This document shows positions 1 through 10,028 of a stretch of 64,000 nt of DNA, in pieces. Below the pieces are notes generated by a model. The model did no database searches and was not told where the DNA came from. It worked only from the letters and a program-made list of their open reading frames with translations. The stretch's first letter is position 1; each line of letters starts with the position of its first letter. The DNA is from VRUE01 sp963748075 (GTDB lineage Bacteria > Actinomycetota > Thermoleophilia > Solirubrobacterales > 70-9): NCBI GenBank assembly GCA_963748075.1, contig CAVVHQ010000023.1, positions 1 to 64,000 of the forward strand. The letters run 5' to 3'. Position numbers and translations under genes: made by a program.

Positions 1-770
1 AGGCGGCGGAGCGGCCCCTGGCGCCGCGCCGCGATCCGCGAGGCGCCGAAGCCGGCGACCGTCGCCAGCAGAGTCACCGCGACCGCGACCAGGCGGCGGC
101 CGAGCCGCTCGAAGCGCTTCGTCTGCCAGCCCTCCTGCTCGGCGATCTCGGCCAGCGCCGGGTCGGGGTTGACGACGACGGGATGGCCGACCGCGCGCAG
201 CATCGGCAGGTCGGAGAGCGCGTCCGAGTAGGCGTAGGACTCGGCGAGGTCGATCTCGTGGTTCGCCGCGAAGGTCCGCATCGCCTCGACCTTGCCCGGG
301 CCGTAGACGAACGGGCCGTCGAAGCGGCCGGTCAGCTTGCCGTCCTCGCCGACTTCGTAGCGGGTGCCGACGCCGCCGTCCATGCCGAGCACGTGGGCGA
401 GCGGCTCGACCACGCCGCTGCCCGCGGCGCTGACGATGAAGGTCGGGCGGCCGGCGTCCTGATGGGCGTAGACCTCGTCGAGCATCTGCGGGTAGACGCG
501 CGGCAGGATCGCCGCCATCACCTCGGGGTTCATCCGTTCCAGCTCGCGGAGCGGCACGCCGGAGATCGCCTCGCGCGCCACGCGCAGCACCTCGGCGGTG
601 CGCTCGTCGGTGGTGCCACGCAGCCGATAGCGCAGGTGCTCGAGCCCCCAGCTCGCGAGCTGCCACCGCCCGACCAGTCCGTGCCGCGTCGCGACCCGGG
701 CGAACTGCATCCCCGAGGACCCCGCCATCAGGGTCTTGTCCAAGTCAAAGAAAGCTGCGGCCCGGCTCAT
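1..770 (-). CDS. HAD-IB family phosphatase (SerB-like), C-terminus off the window
   Basis: At least 256 residues are visible; the reading frame runs off the left edge without a stop. HAD motif I is DLDKT at residues 9-13 (nucleophile Asp9), motif II is the Ser in FIVSAAGSG (about 111-119), the motif III Lys is about residue 160, and motif IV is YSDALSDLPML at 181-191. This is the HAD-IB layout of phosphoserine-phosphatase-like hydrolases, which cleave small phosphomonoesters with Mg2+. A hydrophobic stretch at about 227-243 suggests a membrane-anchored tail, as in some actinobacterial HAD-IB proteins linked to acyltransferases. The start is the ATG at 768-770. The substrate cannot be told from sequence; true SerB is possible but the membrane tail argues for a lipid or cell-envelope phosphate. 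Confidence 0.85.
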   Translation of the reverse strand, partial: MSRAAAFFDLDKTLMAGSSGMQFARVATRHGLVGRWQLASWGLEHLRYRLRGTTDERTAEVLRVAREAISGVPLRELERMNPEVMAAILPRVYPQMLDEVYAHQDAGRPTFIVSAAGSGVVEPLAHVLGMDGGVGTRYEVGEDGKLTGRFDGPFVYGPGKVEAMRTFAANHEIDLAESYAYSDALSDLPMLRAVGHPVVVNPDPALAEIAEQEGWQTKRFERLGRRLVAVAVTLLATVAGFGASRIAARRQGPLRR

Positions 771-936
771 TGCGTCCCTTGAACGGCCGCGAAAACCAAG
801 CAGGTCGGGGGATCTCGCGCTTCGCGCTCGCAAGCGCCTACGGCGCTGGAGCGAGGTGAGGGGAGCGCACTAAGTGGTGCGTGACCCGATCCGAGCGACC
901 GAGGACCCCGAGATGCGCCGGTTTGCAGCGGCCGCG

Positions 937-2121
937 CTACTGCGAAGCCACCTCCAGCACGATCGCGTCTCCCTGGCCACCTCCGGAACAGATTGCGGCT
1001 ACACCCAATCCGCCACCTCGACGGCTGAGCTCATGAACCAAGCTGCCGACGATGCGGGCGCCAGAGGCGCCGATCGGATGGCCGAGGGCGATCGCGCCGC
1101 CGTTCACGTTGACCTGATCCTCCTCGACGCCGAGCATCCGCATCGAGTTGAGCGCCACCGAGGCGAAGGCCTCGTTGATCTCCCAGAGGTCGACGTCCTC
1201 GGGGCTCTTGCCGATCTTCTCCAGCGCCTGCTTGGCGGCCTTGGCGGGGGTCCTCGCCAGGTAGGCGAAGTCGTCGGCGACGGTGCCGTAGGAGAGCACC
1301 CGGGCGAGCGGCTCGCGGCCCTCCTGCTCGGCCCACTCGGTCGAGCTGACGACGATCGCGCCGGCGCCGTCGTTGACGCCGGGGGCGTTGCCGGCAGTGT
1401 GGGTGGCGTCCTCGCCGCCGATCGCCCGCAGCCCGGCCAGGGTCTCGACCGTCGTCTCGGGGCGGATCGCCTCGTCGGCCTCGATCGTGTTTTCGCCCTT
1501 CCGCGACTTGACCGTGACCCCGACGATCTCCTCGGCGAGGCGGCCGGCGTCGGTCGCCTCGGCGGCGAGCCGGTGCGAGCGCTCGGCGAAGCGGTCCATG
1601 TCGGCGCGGGTGATCTCCAGCTCGTTGGAGACCTCGCTCGCCTCCTCGATCATCTGCTTTTCGGTGAAGGGGTTGGTGAGGCCGTCGTGGACCATCGCGT
1701 CGATCGTCTCGACGTGGCCCATCCGGTAGCCGAAGCGGGCGCCCGGCAGCAGGTGCGGCGCCTGGCTCATCGACTCCATGCCGCCGGTCACCGCGACCTC
1801 GGTGTCGCCGGCGCGGATCGCCATGTCGGCGATCCCCAGCGAGCGCATGCCCGAGGCGCAGACCTTGTTGACGGTCTCCGAGGGCACCTCCTTGGGGATG
1901 CCGCCCTTGATCTGGGCCTGGCGCGAGGGGATCTGCCCCTGGCCGGCCTGCAGGACCTGGCCGAAGACGACCTGTTGGACCTGTTCGGCGTCGACGCCGG
2001 AGCGCTCCATCGCCGCCTCGATCACGTGGCCGCCGAGGTCGGTGGCGTCGAGTGAGGAGAGGGTTCCGCCCATCTTGCCGAAGGGCGTGCGCGCGGTTCC
2101 GAGGATGACGGTGCTGGGCAT
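937..2121 (-). CDS. acetyl-CoA C-acetyltransferase (thiolase)
   Basis: 394 residues, the usual thiolase length. It carries the nucleophilic Cys88 in the KVCASGM context, His348 in GHPIGASGAR and the second catalytic Cys378 in CSGGGQGD, so all three catalytic residues are present. Thiolases either condense two acetyl-CoA or cleave 3-ketoacyl-CoA in beta-oxidation, in the cytoplasm. The start is the ATG at 2119-2121, with an AGAAAGG ribosome-binding site just upstream. An acyl-CoA dehydrogenase (7.1-8.2 kb) and aldehyde dehydrogenase (4.5-5.9 kb) lie nearby, which fits a fatty-acid or ketone-body degradation context, but they are not in one operon. Whether the enzyme works mainly in synthesis or breakdown is not decidable here. 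Confidence 0.95.
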   Translation of the reverse strand: MPSTVILGTARTPFGKMGGTLSSLDATDLGGHVIEAAMERSGVDAEQVQQVVFGQVLQAGQGQIPSRQAQIKGGIPKEVPSETVNKVCASGMRSLGIADMAIRAGDTEVAVTGGMESMSQAPHLLPGARFGYRMGHVETIDAMVHDGLTNPFTEKQMIEEASEVSNELEITRADMDRFAERSHRLAAEATDAGRLAEEIVGVTVKSRKGENTIEADEAIRPETTVETLAGLRAIGGEDATHTAGNAPGVNDGAGAIVVSSTEWAEQEGREPLARVLSYGTVADDFAYLARTPAKAAKQALEKIGKSPEDVDLWEINEAFASVALNSMRMLGVEEDQVNVNGGAIALGHPIGASGARIVGSLVHELSRRGGGLGVAAICSGGGQGDAIVLEVASQ

Positions 2122-2245
2122 TCTGGCGGCCTTTCTGTATCGGTTTATGCCGGGTCTCGGCTCGGGTGGGCCGCATGGCCCTGATCGGGGACGATAGCGA
2201 TTCCGTGCAAGGGACGGCGCGAGCAAATGCATAGACTCGGCGCTC

Positions 2246-3682
<1,437 letters not shown>

Positions 3683-3799
3683 TGCAGGTCGGCGGCGATC
3701 TCCTCCTGGCTTATCGCGATCCGCGGTGGCTTGCGGTGGTGCTGCCTGTGCCTCGGTTTCAGCCTCATCTCAGCGCCTCCAGTCGGCTTCGTAGGCATA

Positions 3800-3858
3800 G
3801 GTTGCTTCAAGCAACTCTTCTCAGGGCACTGTAGCCGACTCGGTTGCTTGAAGCAACC
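3800..3858. promoter_or_regulatory. twin palindromic operators upstream of the HxlR gene
   Basis: Two near-identical inverted repeats lie before the HxlR gene: GGTTGCTTCAAGCAAC at 3800-3815 and GGTTGCTTGAAGCAACC at 3842-3858. Their starts are 42 bp apart, four helical turns, so both would face the same side of DNA. The second ends 21 bp before the ATG at 3880. TTGCTT within each half can double as a -35 hexamer. This is the expected geometry for autoregulation by a dimeric winged-helix protein. That the adjacent HxlR protein is the binder is inference. Confidence 0.7.
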
Positions 3859-3879
3859 TTGTGTGAGAAGATCACTCTG

Positions 3880-4386
3880 ATGCTTCGCGCCGACTATCCC
3901 GGCCAGGTCTGCTCGATCGCCAAGGCGCTCGAGGTGGTCGGTGAGCGCTGGACGCTGCTGATCGTCCGCGACGTGATGAACGGCAACCGCCGCTTCGGCG
4001 AGCTTCAGCGCTCGCTCGGGGTGGCGCGCAACGTGCTCGCCGCCCGGCTGCAGCGGATGGTCGACGAGAAGATCCTCGAACGGCGCCCGTACCAGGAGAG
4101 CCCGGAGCGCCACGAGTACTTCCTCACCGAGAAGGGACTCGACCTCTGGCCGGCGCTGATCGCCCTGCTCGCCTGGGGCGACCGCCACTCCCCCACCCCC
4201 GGCGGTCCACCGATGCTGATCGTCCACAAGGAGTGCGGCGGCCCGGTCAACGACCGCGGCATCTGCGAGGCCTGCGGCAAGGAGCTGCACGCCCGCGATG
4301 CCCGCGCCCTGCCAGGCCCCGGCGTCTCGGCCGAAGAGCCGGCGGCGACGGAGGCCAACCCAGAGGCGACGGCGGCGACCTCTTGA
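3880..4386 (+). CDS. HxlR/MarR-like winged-helix transcriptional regulator
   Basis: 168 residues from the ATG at 3880; an in-frame TTG at 3844 lies inside the operator and is unlikely. The N-terminal 100 residues are a classic HxlR domain: CSIAKALEVVGERWTLLIVRD, then RFGELQRSLGVARNVLAARL as the recognition helix region, then the wing. The C-terminus adds a probable zinc knuckle (CGGPV, then ICEACGKE, three cysteines in about 20 residues) and an acidic Ala/Glu-rich tail. HxlR proteins respond to aldehydes, quinones or redox signals. The next gene downstream, 81 bp away and co-directional, is an aldehyde dehydrogenase, which makes aldehyde-responsive control of that gene a reasonable guess. Confidence 0.9.
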   Translation: MLRADYPGQVCSIAKALEVVGERWTLLIVRDVMNGNRRFGELQRSLGVARNVLAARLQRMVDEKILERRPYQESPERHEYFLTEKGLDLWPALIALLAWGDRHSPTPGGPPMLIVHKECGGPVNDRGICEACGKELHARDARALPGPGVSAEEPAATEANPEATAATS

Positions 4387-4425
4387 TTGATGGATCGATG
4401 ACCCTATGGTGTAGTCAATCCATCA
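4383..4425 (+). promoter_or_regulatory. possible promoter/operator of the aldehyde dehydrogenase gene
   Basis: A -35-like TTGATT (4383-4388) and a -10-like TATGGT (4405-4410) are separated by 16 bp. An 8-bp inverted repeat TGATGGAT (4388-4395) / ATCCATCA (4418-4425) brackets the -10. This patch is clearly lower in G+C than its surroundings. It is a weak prediction made by eye; the inverted repeat could be an operator for a dimeric repressor. Confidence 0.35.
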
Positions 4426-4467
4426 GCCAAGGATTTTGGGCAGCGATCGGACTACCGAGGAGGACTA

Positions 4468-5904
4468 ATGGCGACGGCGGCTGAGCTTCAGACCAAGGAC
4501 AAGATCTTCATCGACGGCGAGTGGGTCGAGCCGCAGGGGACGGAGACGATCGAGGTCGTCAACCCGACCACCGAGGAGACGATGGCGACGATCCCGGCCG
4601 GCACGGCCGAGGACGCCGACCTCGCCGTGCGCGCCGCCCGCGCCGCCTTCGGGGACTGGTCGCAGACCTCGCGCTCCGAGCGGGCCGGCTACCTGGAGGC
4701 GATCGCCGCCGGGCTCGGCGAGCGCTCCGAGGAGATCGCGGCGACGATCGCGGCCGAGCTGGGGATGCCCCTGAAGCTCAGCAAGATCATCCAGGCCGGC
4801 CTGCCGACCGGTCAGTTCGCGGCGATGCCGAAGCTGATGGAGGAAGTCGCCTGGGAGGAGGAGATCGGCAACTCGCGGGTGCTGCGCGAGCCGGTCGGCG
4901 TGCTCGGCGCGATCAGCCCCTGGAACTTCCCGCTCAACCAGATCGCCGCCAAGGTCGCCCCCGCCCTCGCCGCCGGCTGCACGGTCGTGCTCAAGCCGAG
5001 CGGGGTCGCGCCGCTCAACGCCTTCATCCTCGCCGAGGTGATCGAGGCGGCCGGCCTGCCCGCCGGGGCCTTCAACCTGGTCACCGGCGCCGGCGCGGTG
5101 GTCGGCGAGGCGATCGCCGGCCATCCCGGCGTCGACATGGTCTCCTTCACCGGCTCGACCCGGGCCGGGCGGCGGGTCTCCGAGCTGGCCTCGGCGACGG
5201 TGAAGCCGGTCGCGATGGAGCTGGGCGGCAAGTCGCCGAACGTGATCCTCGACGACGCCGACCTCTCCAAGGCGGTCCCCGACGGCGTCGGCAAGTGCTT
5301 CCTCAACTCCGGCCAGACGTGCAGCGCCCTGACCAGGATGCTGGTGCCACGCGAGAGGCTGGCCGAAGCCGAGCAGCTCGCCGTGAAGACGGCTGAAGCT
5401 TTCACGCCCGGCGACCCGTTCGACGAGTCGACCCGGCTCGGCCCGCTCGTCTCCGACGGTCAGCGGGAGCGGGTTCGCGACTACATTCGCAAGGGCGAGG
5501 CCGAGGGGGCGAAGCTGCTGACCGGCGGCGCCGCTCCCCCGGAGGAGCTGGAGCGCGGCTACTTCGTCCGCCCCACCGTCTTCTCCGAGGTGACGCCGGA
5601 GATGACGATCGCCCAGGAGGAGATCTTCGGCCCAGTGCTGGTCATCCAGCCCTACACCGACACCGACGACGCGGTGCGGATCGCCAACGACAGCGTCTAC
5701 GGGCTCGCCGGCGGCGTCTGGTCGGCCGACGCGGACCGGGCGATCGCGGTCGCCAAGCGGATCCGCACCGGGCAGATCGAGATCAACGGCGGCGCCTTCA
5801 ACCCGATCGCGCCGTTCGGCGGCTACAAGCAGTCGGGGCACGGGCGCGAGAACGGGCGCTACGCGATCGAGGAGCTGCTTCAGGTGAAGAGCCTGCAGCT
5901 CTGA
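4468..5904 (+). CDS. NAD(P)-dependent aldehyde dehydrogenase
   Basis: 478 residues from ATG 4468, with a strong GAGGAGG ribosome-binding site 7 nt upstream. Family landmarks are SPWNFPLNQ (cofactor and substrate loop), the Rossmann motif FTGSTRAGR, general base Glu251 in MELGGKSP, nucleophile Cys285 in GQTCSALTRM, and EEIFGPVL. It oxidises an aldehyde to the carboxylic acid in the cytoplasm. It follows an HxlR-type regulator in the same direction. The substrate is not deducible; the overall pattern matches broad-specificity aldehyde dehydrogenases rather than methylmalonate-semialdehyde or betaine-aldehyde enzymes specifically. Confidence 0.95.
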   Translation: MATAAELQTKDKIFIDGEWVEPQGTETIEVVNPTTEETMATIPAGTAEDADLAVRAARAAFGDWSQTSRSERAGYLEAIAAGLGERSEEIAATIAAELGMPLKLSKIIQAGLPTGQFAAMPKLMEEVAWEEEIGNSRVLREPVGVLGAISPWNFPLNQIAAKVAPALAAGCTVVLKPSGVAPLNAFILAEVIEAAGLPAGAFNLVTGAGAVVGEAIAGHPGVDMVSFTGSTRAGRRVSELASATVKPVAMELGGKSPNVILDDADLSKAVPDGVGKCFLNSGQTCSALTRMLVPRERLAEAEQLAVKTAEAFTPGDPFDESTRLGPLVSDGQRERVRDYIRKGEAEGAKLLTGGAAPPEELERGYFVRPTVFSEVTPEMTIAQEEIFGPVLVIQPYTDTDDAVRIANDSVYGLAGGVWSADADRAIAVAKRIRTGQIEINGGAFNPIAPFGGYKQSGHGRENGRYAIEELLQVKSLQL

Positions 5905-6014
5905 GGCAAGCCGTCGAGTTCACGACCTGAAGGTAGGAACTCGATTACTGCCTCGCTATCGCACGAAGGGTCTCGCCTGCCTAAGTCGCGGGAAGCACAA
6001 GCCTCCCATCGTTC

Positions 6015-6049
6015 CGCAAAAAGAAACCCGGCCCACGAAGGGGCCGGGT
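6015..6049 (-). terminator. rho-independent terminator
   Basis: A perfect 9-bp stem ACCCGGCCC / GGGCCGGGT (6026-6034, 6041-6049) with a 6-nt loop. Read on the minus strand, the stem is followed by TTTCTTTTTGC, a good U-tract. It would end transcription of the minus-strand NYN gene that stops at 6168. The other side (aldehyde dehydrogenase, ending 5904) lacks a U-tract. Confidence 0.75.
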
Positions 6050-6167
6050 GAATAAGACGCTACGAATATACAGCGAGGCCGGACGGAATTCAAGGATCAC
6101 CAGCCATTTGGCTTTCTGATGCCGTTTCCGGAGTCTGGAAGCTGCTGTTCCCTAAGGCGGGTTGCGT

Positions 6168-6834
6168 TCAGTTGTCCCCACCAATGTTCTCCGGCTCCTT
6201 CGTTGGGGAGCCTCGCAGATCGCCCGCAAGCTGAGAAGGTCCTGGCTTGACAATCCCAACGGGCACACGTTTGCGAGCCTCCCGAATTGGGAGCTTGAGA
6301 TCGCTGTCATTAGAGACGACAACGGCAGCGTCTATTTCTTCTTGCAGAACGTCGAGCATGACGTGCGTTCCGACGTTGACATCCGAGCCCTTCTCCTCTT
6401 GATGCAAATAGGAAACCATAAAGGTCGCCTGCGGCAAATCATCGCCGGTAGCGGAGTCCTTGAGCATCAAAGGCCATTCTGGCCGTACGACGGTCGGGCG
6501 GTAGGTGTTCGGCACGGGCGCACAAGTGGTGCAAACTTCGCTCGCGATACGAAGTTCCCGAACTCGATTAGGTCAACGCTTCCGTGGGCCTTAAGGGCGC
6601 GAATGTAGACAGCCTGGTCAGCAGCAGAAGAAGGATTGCGAGCGCCCGAAACTCAAGCAGTGCAGTAGATAACCCGGTGGAGATTGGCCCCTCGTTCACG
6701 CCAGCTGTGTGTGGGAGCACAGATTCAATCAGGGATCGGATATCCAGCCACCGCCAGCCTTCGGTTCCTCGACCGCAAAGCTTGCGAGCGCCGTAGTAAA
6801 GATTGAACCCGTCGACGTATACCCCGACCCGCAT
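6168..6834 (-). pseudogene. NYN-domain (LabA/DUF88-type) nuclease gene, disrupted
   Basis: The frame opens at ATG 6832-6834 with MRVGVYVDGFNLYYGARK, the NYN N-terminus with its first acidic residue (VDGFN). At about 6670 the family sequence (VIYCTA, then VSGARNPSSAADQ and YIRALKAHGSVDLIEFGNF) continues in another frame and contains an in-frame TGA in CTA-stop-VSG, where a CGA Arg codon is expected. Near 6515 it shifts again to RPEWPLMLKD and the second acidic motif AAVVVSNDSDLKLP, ending at 6168. So two frameshifts plus one nonsense codon break an otherwise well-conserved gene. NYN proteins are PIN-like metal-dependent RNases. G+C is lower than in the neighbours, suggesting acquisition. Sequencing error could explain one lesion but hardly three. 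Confidence 0.85.
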
Positions 6835-6928
6835 CGGTCGAGCATAATCGAGGAGGTAGCGATCCTGATGACGACGTTTCGGAGCAGCCTTGCGGCTAGG
6901 GGCTTTTCGCTGCCTGTTGCGCAACACA

Positions 6929-6945
6929 TGGGACAACATGTCCCA
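6929..6945. promoter_or_regulatory. palindrome upstream of the NYN gene
   Basis: TGGGACAACATGTCCCA is a perfect 7-bp inverted repeat around a 3-bp centre, about 95 bp upstream of the NYN start codon. Its position suggests an operator for that gene. No adjacent regulator is present, and the function is unproven. Confidence 0.4.
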
Positions 6946-7103
6946 CAAATTCCCGCCGGCCGACCTCGGCGTAGCGGTCGAGGCATCGGTCGGCTTCTGC
7001 GGCGCCCCCGGCCACCGACTCCGGTGCGCGCCAGGCCCCCCTCCCTCTCGCACACCACTCCCTCCCCCCCCTCCTCCCACGTGCCGCCGCTTGAGCGCGG
7101 GTC

Positions 7104-8249
7104 TCAGCAGCCGAGCTGGCGGGCGATCACCATCTGCTGGACCTCGTCGGTGCCCTCGCCGATCGTGAGGATCTTGGCGTCGCGGTAGAAGCGGCAGACC
7201 GGGTACTCCTCGATGTAGCCGTAGCCGCCGTGGATCTGCACCGCCTCCTCGGTCGCGCGGACGGCGAGGCGGCCGGTGATCAGCTTCGCCTGGGCGGCAG
7301 TGAGGGTGAACGACTTGCCGGCGTCCTTCTCCAGCGCGGCGCGCCAGGTGAGCAGGCGGACGGCCTCGATCTGGGCCGAGAGGTCGGCGATCTTCGCCTG
7401 GATCGTCTGGAACTTGGAGATCGCCTGGCCGAAGGCCTGACGCTCCCTGGCGTATGAGATCGCCTCGTCGAGGGCGCCCTGGGCGAGGCCGACCCCCATC
7501 GCCGCGACGCCGATGCGGCCTCCGTCGAGGATGTGGAGGAAGTTCTTGAAGCCGTCTCCGCGCCGGCCGAGCAGGCTGGCCTCGGGGACGCGACAGCCCT
7601 CGAAGCTGAGTGGACGCGTGTCCGACGCGTTCCAACCCATCTTGCGGTAGGACTCGCCGGCCTCATAGCCGGGCGTCCCAGTGGGGACGATCAGGTTGGA
7701 GATCTCCTTCCGCCCGCCGGCGTCGCCGGTGACCGCGGTGATCGAGACACAGCCCGATATCTCCGTCCCCGAGTTGGTGATGAACTGCTTCGCCCCGTCG
7801 ATCACCCACTCGCCGTCCTCGAGCTTCGCCGTGGTCCGCACGTTCCCCGCGTCGGACCCGGCCTCCGGCTCGGTCAGCCCGAACGAGGCGAGCTTCTGCC
7901 CGGCACAGAGGACCGGCAGCCACTCGTCCTTCTGCTCGTCCGTCCCCCACAGGTAGATCGGCATCGTCCCCAGCGACGTGTGCGCCGCCATCGTGATGCA
8001 GACCGACGAGTCGACCCGCGCCAGCTCTTCCACCGCGAGCGCGTAGGACAGAGTGTCCGCCCCGCCACCCCCGTACTCCTGGGGGAACGGAATCCCCATC
8101 AACCCCAGCTCGCCCAGCTTGCCGACGATCTCGTAGGGAAACCGCTTCTCCCGGTCCAGCTCCTCGGCCACCGGCGCAACCTCTTGCCGGGCAAAGTCCC
8201 GCACCGTGTCCCGAAGCAGCTTCTGCTCGCCGGAGAGCTCGAAGTCCAT
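7104..8249 (-). CDS. acyl-CoA dehydrogenase
   Basis: 381 residues, the normal length of short/medium-chain acyl-CoA dehydrogenases. The FAD-binding segment ASFGLTEPEAGSDAGNVRT and the TNSG stretch lie mid-protein. The C-terminal helical domain has QIHGGYGYIEEYPVCRFYRD, with the catalytic Glu expected in the IEEYP region, and GEGTDEVQQMVIARQ near the end. It oxidises acyl-CoA to enoyl-CoA, passing electrons to ETF, in beta-oxidation or branched-chain amino-acid breakdown. It lies directly downstream of a histidine kinase on the same strand. Chain-length specificity cannot be read here, though the pattern resembles butyryl/isovaleryl-type enzymes. Confidence 0.95.
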   Translation of the reverse strand: MDFELSGEQKLLRDTVRDFARQEVAPVAEELDREKRFPYEIVGKLGELGLMGIPFPQEYGGGGADTLSYALAVEELARVDSSVCITMAAHTSLGTMPIYLWGTDEQKDEWLPVLCAGQKLASFGLTEPEAGSDAGNVRTTAKLEDGEWVIDGAKQFITNSGTEISGCVSITAVTGDAGGRKEISNLIVPTGTPGYEAGESYRKMGWNASDTRPLSFEGCRVPEASLLGRRGDGFKNFLHILDGGRIGVAAMGVGLAQGALDEAISYARERQAFGQAISKFQTIQAKIADLSAQIEAVRLLTWRAALEKDAGKSFTLTAAQAKLITGRLAVRATEEAVQIHGGYGYIEEYPVCRFYRDAKILTIGEGTDEVQQMVIARQLGC

Positions 8250-8316
8250 AGCCCGTCACCCTATTGCGCCGAATGGGGAGGGGCGTGGGTGCCCCCTGGG
8301 CCTCCCCACACCAGCG

Positions 8317-9180
8317 CTAAGAAGCCTGCAGCGTGAACCGCACCCGCGTGCCCGGCGTCGCCCGCTCCAGCCAGATGCGGCCGCCGTGCGCCTCGACGAT
8401 CGCCCGGGAGATCGCCAGGCCGAGGCCGGCGCCGTCGCCGCTGCGGGCGTCGTCGCCGCGGTAGAAGGCGTCGAAGACCTGCTCGTCATCGGCATCCGGG
8501 ATCCCGGCGCCGTTGTCGGCCACCTCGACCTCGACGCCGCCCGCCGCCGCCCGCGCCCGCACCGTGACGCTGCCGTCGGCCGGCGTGTGGCGGATCGCGT
8601 TCTGGATCAGGTTGAAGAGGACGCGCTGCAGCTTCTCGGCGTTGGCCCGGGCGATCACCTGCTCGGCCGGCAGGTCGGCGGCCAGCGCCACGCCGCGCGC
8701 CGCCGCCGGCGCCCGCATCGCGGCGACCGTGTCGCCGACCAGCTCGCGCAGCTCGACCTGGCTCATCGTCCAGCTGATCTCGCCGGCCTCGATCCGCGAC
8801 AGCTCGAAGAGGTCGTCGATCAGCGCGCTGAGCGCCGCGACGTGAGTGCGGACCTCGCCCAGGTAGCGGTCGCGCGTCTCCCCCGTCACCACCCCGTCGT
8901 CGATCGACTCGACCAGCAGCCGCAGCGAGGCCAGCGGCGTGCGCAGGTCGTGCGAGACCGAGGCGACCAGCTGCCGCCGCGCCGCCTCGACCTCGCGGCG
9001 CGAGCGCTCCTCGGCGGCGAGCCGCGCCGCCAGGGCCGCCGCCACTGCGCCGAAGGCGATCGCCGACGCGACCAGGGCGATCTGGCCCCAGCCCATTTTG
9101 TGCGGCACGGTGACCGCGGCGCCGCCGGCCAGGAAGGCCGCGACGGCGATTGCGATCGCGATCGCCAGCGAGCGCTTCAT
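8317..9180 (-). CDS. sensor histidine kinase
   Basis: 287 residues from ATG 9178-9180. Two membrane segments are at about residues 5-22 and 32-54 with almost no extracellular loop, so the signal is probably sensed in the membrane or by a partner. The HisKA phospho-acceptor is His77 in VSHDLRTPLASL. The HATPase_c domain follows with the N box NLIQNAIRHT, G1 box DNGAGIP and G2 box GLGLAI. It lies 64 bp downstream of an OmpR-family regulator on the same strand, its evident partner. The absence of a HAMP or sensory domain makes it a short, intramembrane-sensing-like kinase. Confidence 0.93.
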   Translation of the reverse strand: MKRSLAIAIAIAVAAFLAGGAAVTVPHKMGWGQIALVASAIAFGAVAAALAARLAAEERSRREVEAARRQLVASVSHDLRTPLASLRLLVESIDDGVVTGETRDRYLGEVRTHVAALSALIDDLFELSRIEAGEISWTMSQVELRELVGDTVAAMRAPAAARGVALAADLPAEQVIARANAEKLQRVLFNLIQNAIRHTPADGSVTVRARAAAGGVEVEVADNGAGIPDADDEQVFDAFYRGDDARSGDGAGLGLAISRAIVEAHGGRIWLERATPGTRVRFTLQAS

Positions 9181-9244
9181 CTGCAGCCCCCAGACAGCGC
9201 ATCCGACTTTGACCACACTGGGGTGGGGAAAAATCCGGATGCGC

Positions 9245-9946
9245 TCACGGTCGCAGCCTGTACCCGACGCCCCACACGGTCTCGATGAAGCGCGGCTCGG
9301 AGGGGTCGTCGCCCAGCTTGGCGCGCAGGCGGCGGACGTGGACGGTGACGGTGCTGGTGTCGGTGAAGAACGGGTAGTCCCAGACCGCTTCCATCAGCTC
9401 GTCGCGGGAGAAGACGCGGCCGGGGCGGGCGGCCAGGTAGGCGAGCAGGTCGAACTCGCGCTGGGTCAGCGAGATCTCCTCGCCGGCCAGGGTGACGGTG
9501 CGCGAGGCCGGCTCGATCCGCAGCTGGCCGTGCACGATCGGCTCCGGCTCGACCTCGTCCGGCGGCGAGACGCGGCGCAGCACCGCGTCGACCCGGGCGA
9601 CCAGCTCGGCCGGCGAGAACGGCTTCACCACGTAGTCGTCGGCGCCGTGGCGCAGGCCGACCAGCCGGTCGGACTCCTCGCCGCGCGCGGTCAGCAGGAT
9701 CACCGCGGTCCGCTCGCCCGGCCCGTCGTGCAGCCGGCGCATCACCTCGATCCCGTCGAGGCCGGGCAGCATCACGTCGAGGACGACCAGGTCGGGCCGG
9801 TGCAGCCCGGCCAGACGCAGCGCCTCGGGCCCGTCGGAGGCGCTGTGGGTCTCGTAGCCGGCCCGCTCCATGTAGCGGCCGACCACCTCGACGATCGTCG
9901 GCTCGTCGTCGACGACCAGCACGGTGCCGCGCGGAGAGTCGCTCAT
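9245..9946 (-). CDS. OmpR/PhoB-family response regulator
   Basis: 233 residues from ATG 9944-9946. The receiver domain carries the acidic pocket VDDEP at 12-16, phospho-acceptor Asp57 in LVVLDVMLPG, and the conserved Lys in DDYVVKPFSP. A C-terminal winged helix ends with TVTVHVRRLRAKLG and FIETVWGVGYRL, the OmpR/PhoB DNA-binding signature. It forms a two-gene operon with the histidine kinase immediately downstream. A 14-bp inverted repeat lies between its start and the dipZ stop at 10029. Confidence 0.95.
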   Translation of the reverse strand: MSDSPRGTVLVVDDEPTIVEVVGRYMERAGYETHSASDGPEALRLAGLHRPDLVVLDVMLPGLDGIEVMRRLHDGPGERTAVILLTARGEESDRLVGLRHGADDYVVKPFSPAELVARVDAVLRRVSPPDEVEPEPIVHGQLRIEPASRTVTLAGEEISLTQREFDLLAYLAARPGRVFSRDELMEAVWDYPFFTDTSTVTVHVRRLRAKLGDDPSEPRFIETVWGVGYRLRP

Positions 9947-9971
9947 ATCGTCAATTCTCCCCGCACTCCCC

Positions 9972-10020
9972 GCCGACGGGCCGATATGTCCAGTCCGAGC
10001 GTACAAATCGGCCCGTCGGC
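9972..10020. repeat. dispersed inverted repeat, copy A (after dipZ)
   Basis: Perfect 14-bp arms GCCGACGGGCCGAT (9972-9985) and ATCGGCCCGTCGGC (10007-10020) flank 21 nt. The right arm ends 8 nt before the dipZ stop codon (10029-10031, minus strand). Related copies lie at 11859-11908 and 46016-46064, each just past a minus-strand stop. There is no U-tract, so it is not a simple intrinsic terminator. Confidence 0.8.
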
Positions 10021-10028
10021 CTGCGGGG

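Noticed and set aside
191..200. The Ala in the ParA Walker A (KGGVAKTT, residues 191-198 of the 24632-25930 gene) as a defect
   Set aside because: GVAKTT is a normal variant in ParA/Soj ATPases and the signature Lys residues are present. The coordinates given here are residue numbers.
809..832. A 23-bp identical sequence (GATCTCGCGCTTCGCGCTCG core) shared with 28119-28141
   Set aside because: It is mostly an alternating GCGC palindrome that arises easily at this base composition; two copies are too few to call a repeat family.
7050..7082. Long C-rich tract downstream of the acyl-CoA dehydrogenase gene as a regulatory element
   Set aside because: It is low-complexity CCT/CCC sequence after the stop codon with no symmetry or repeat elsewhere.
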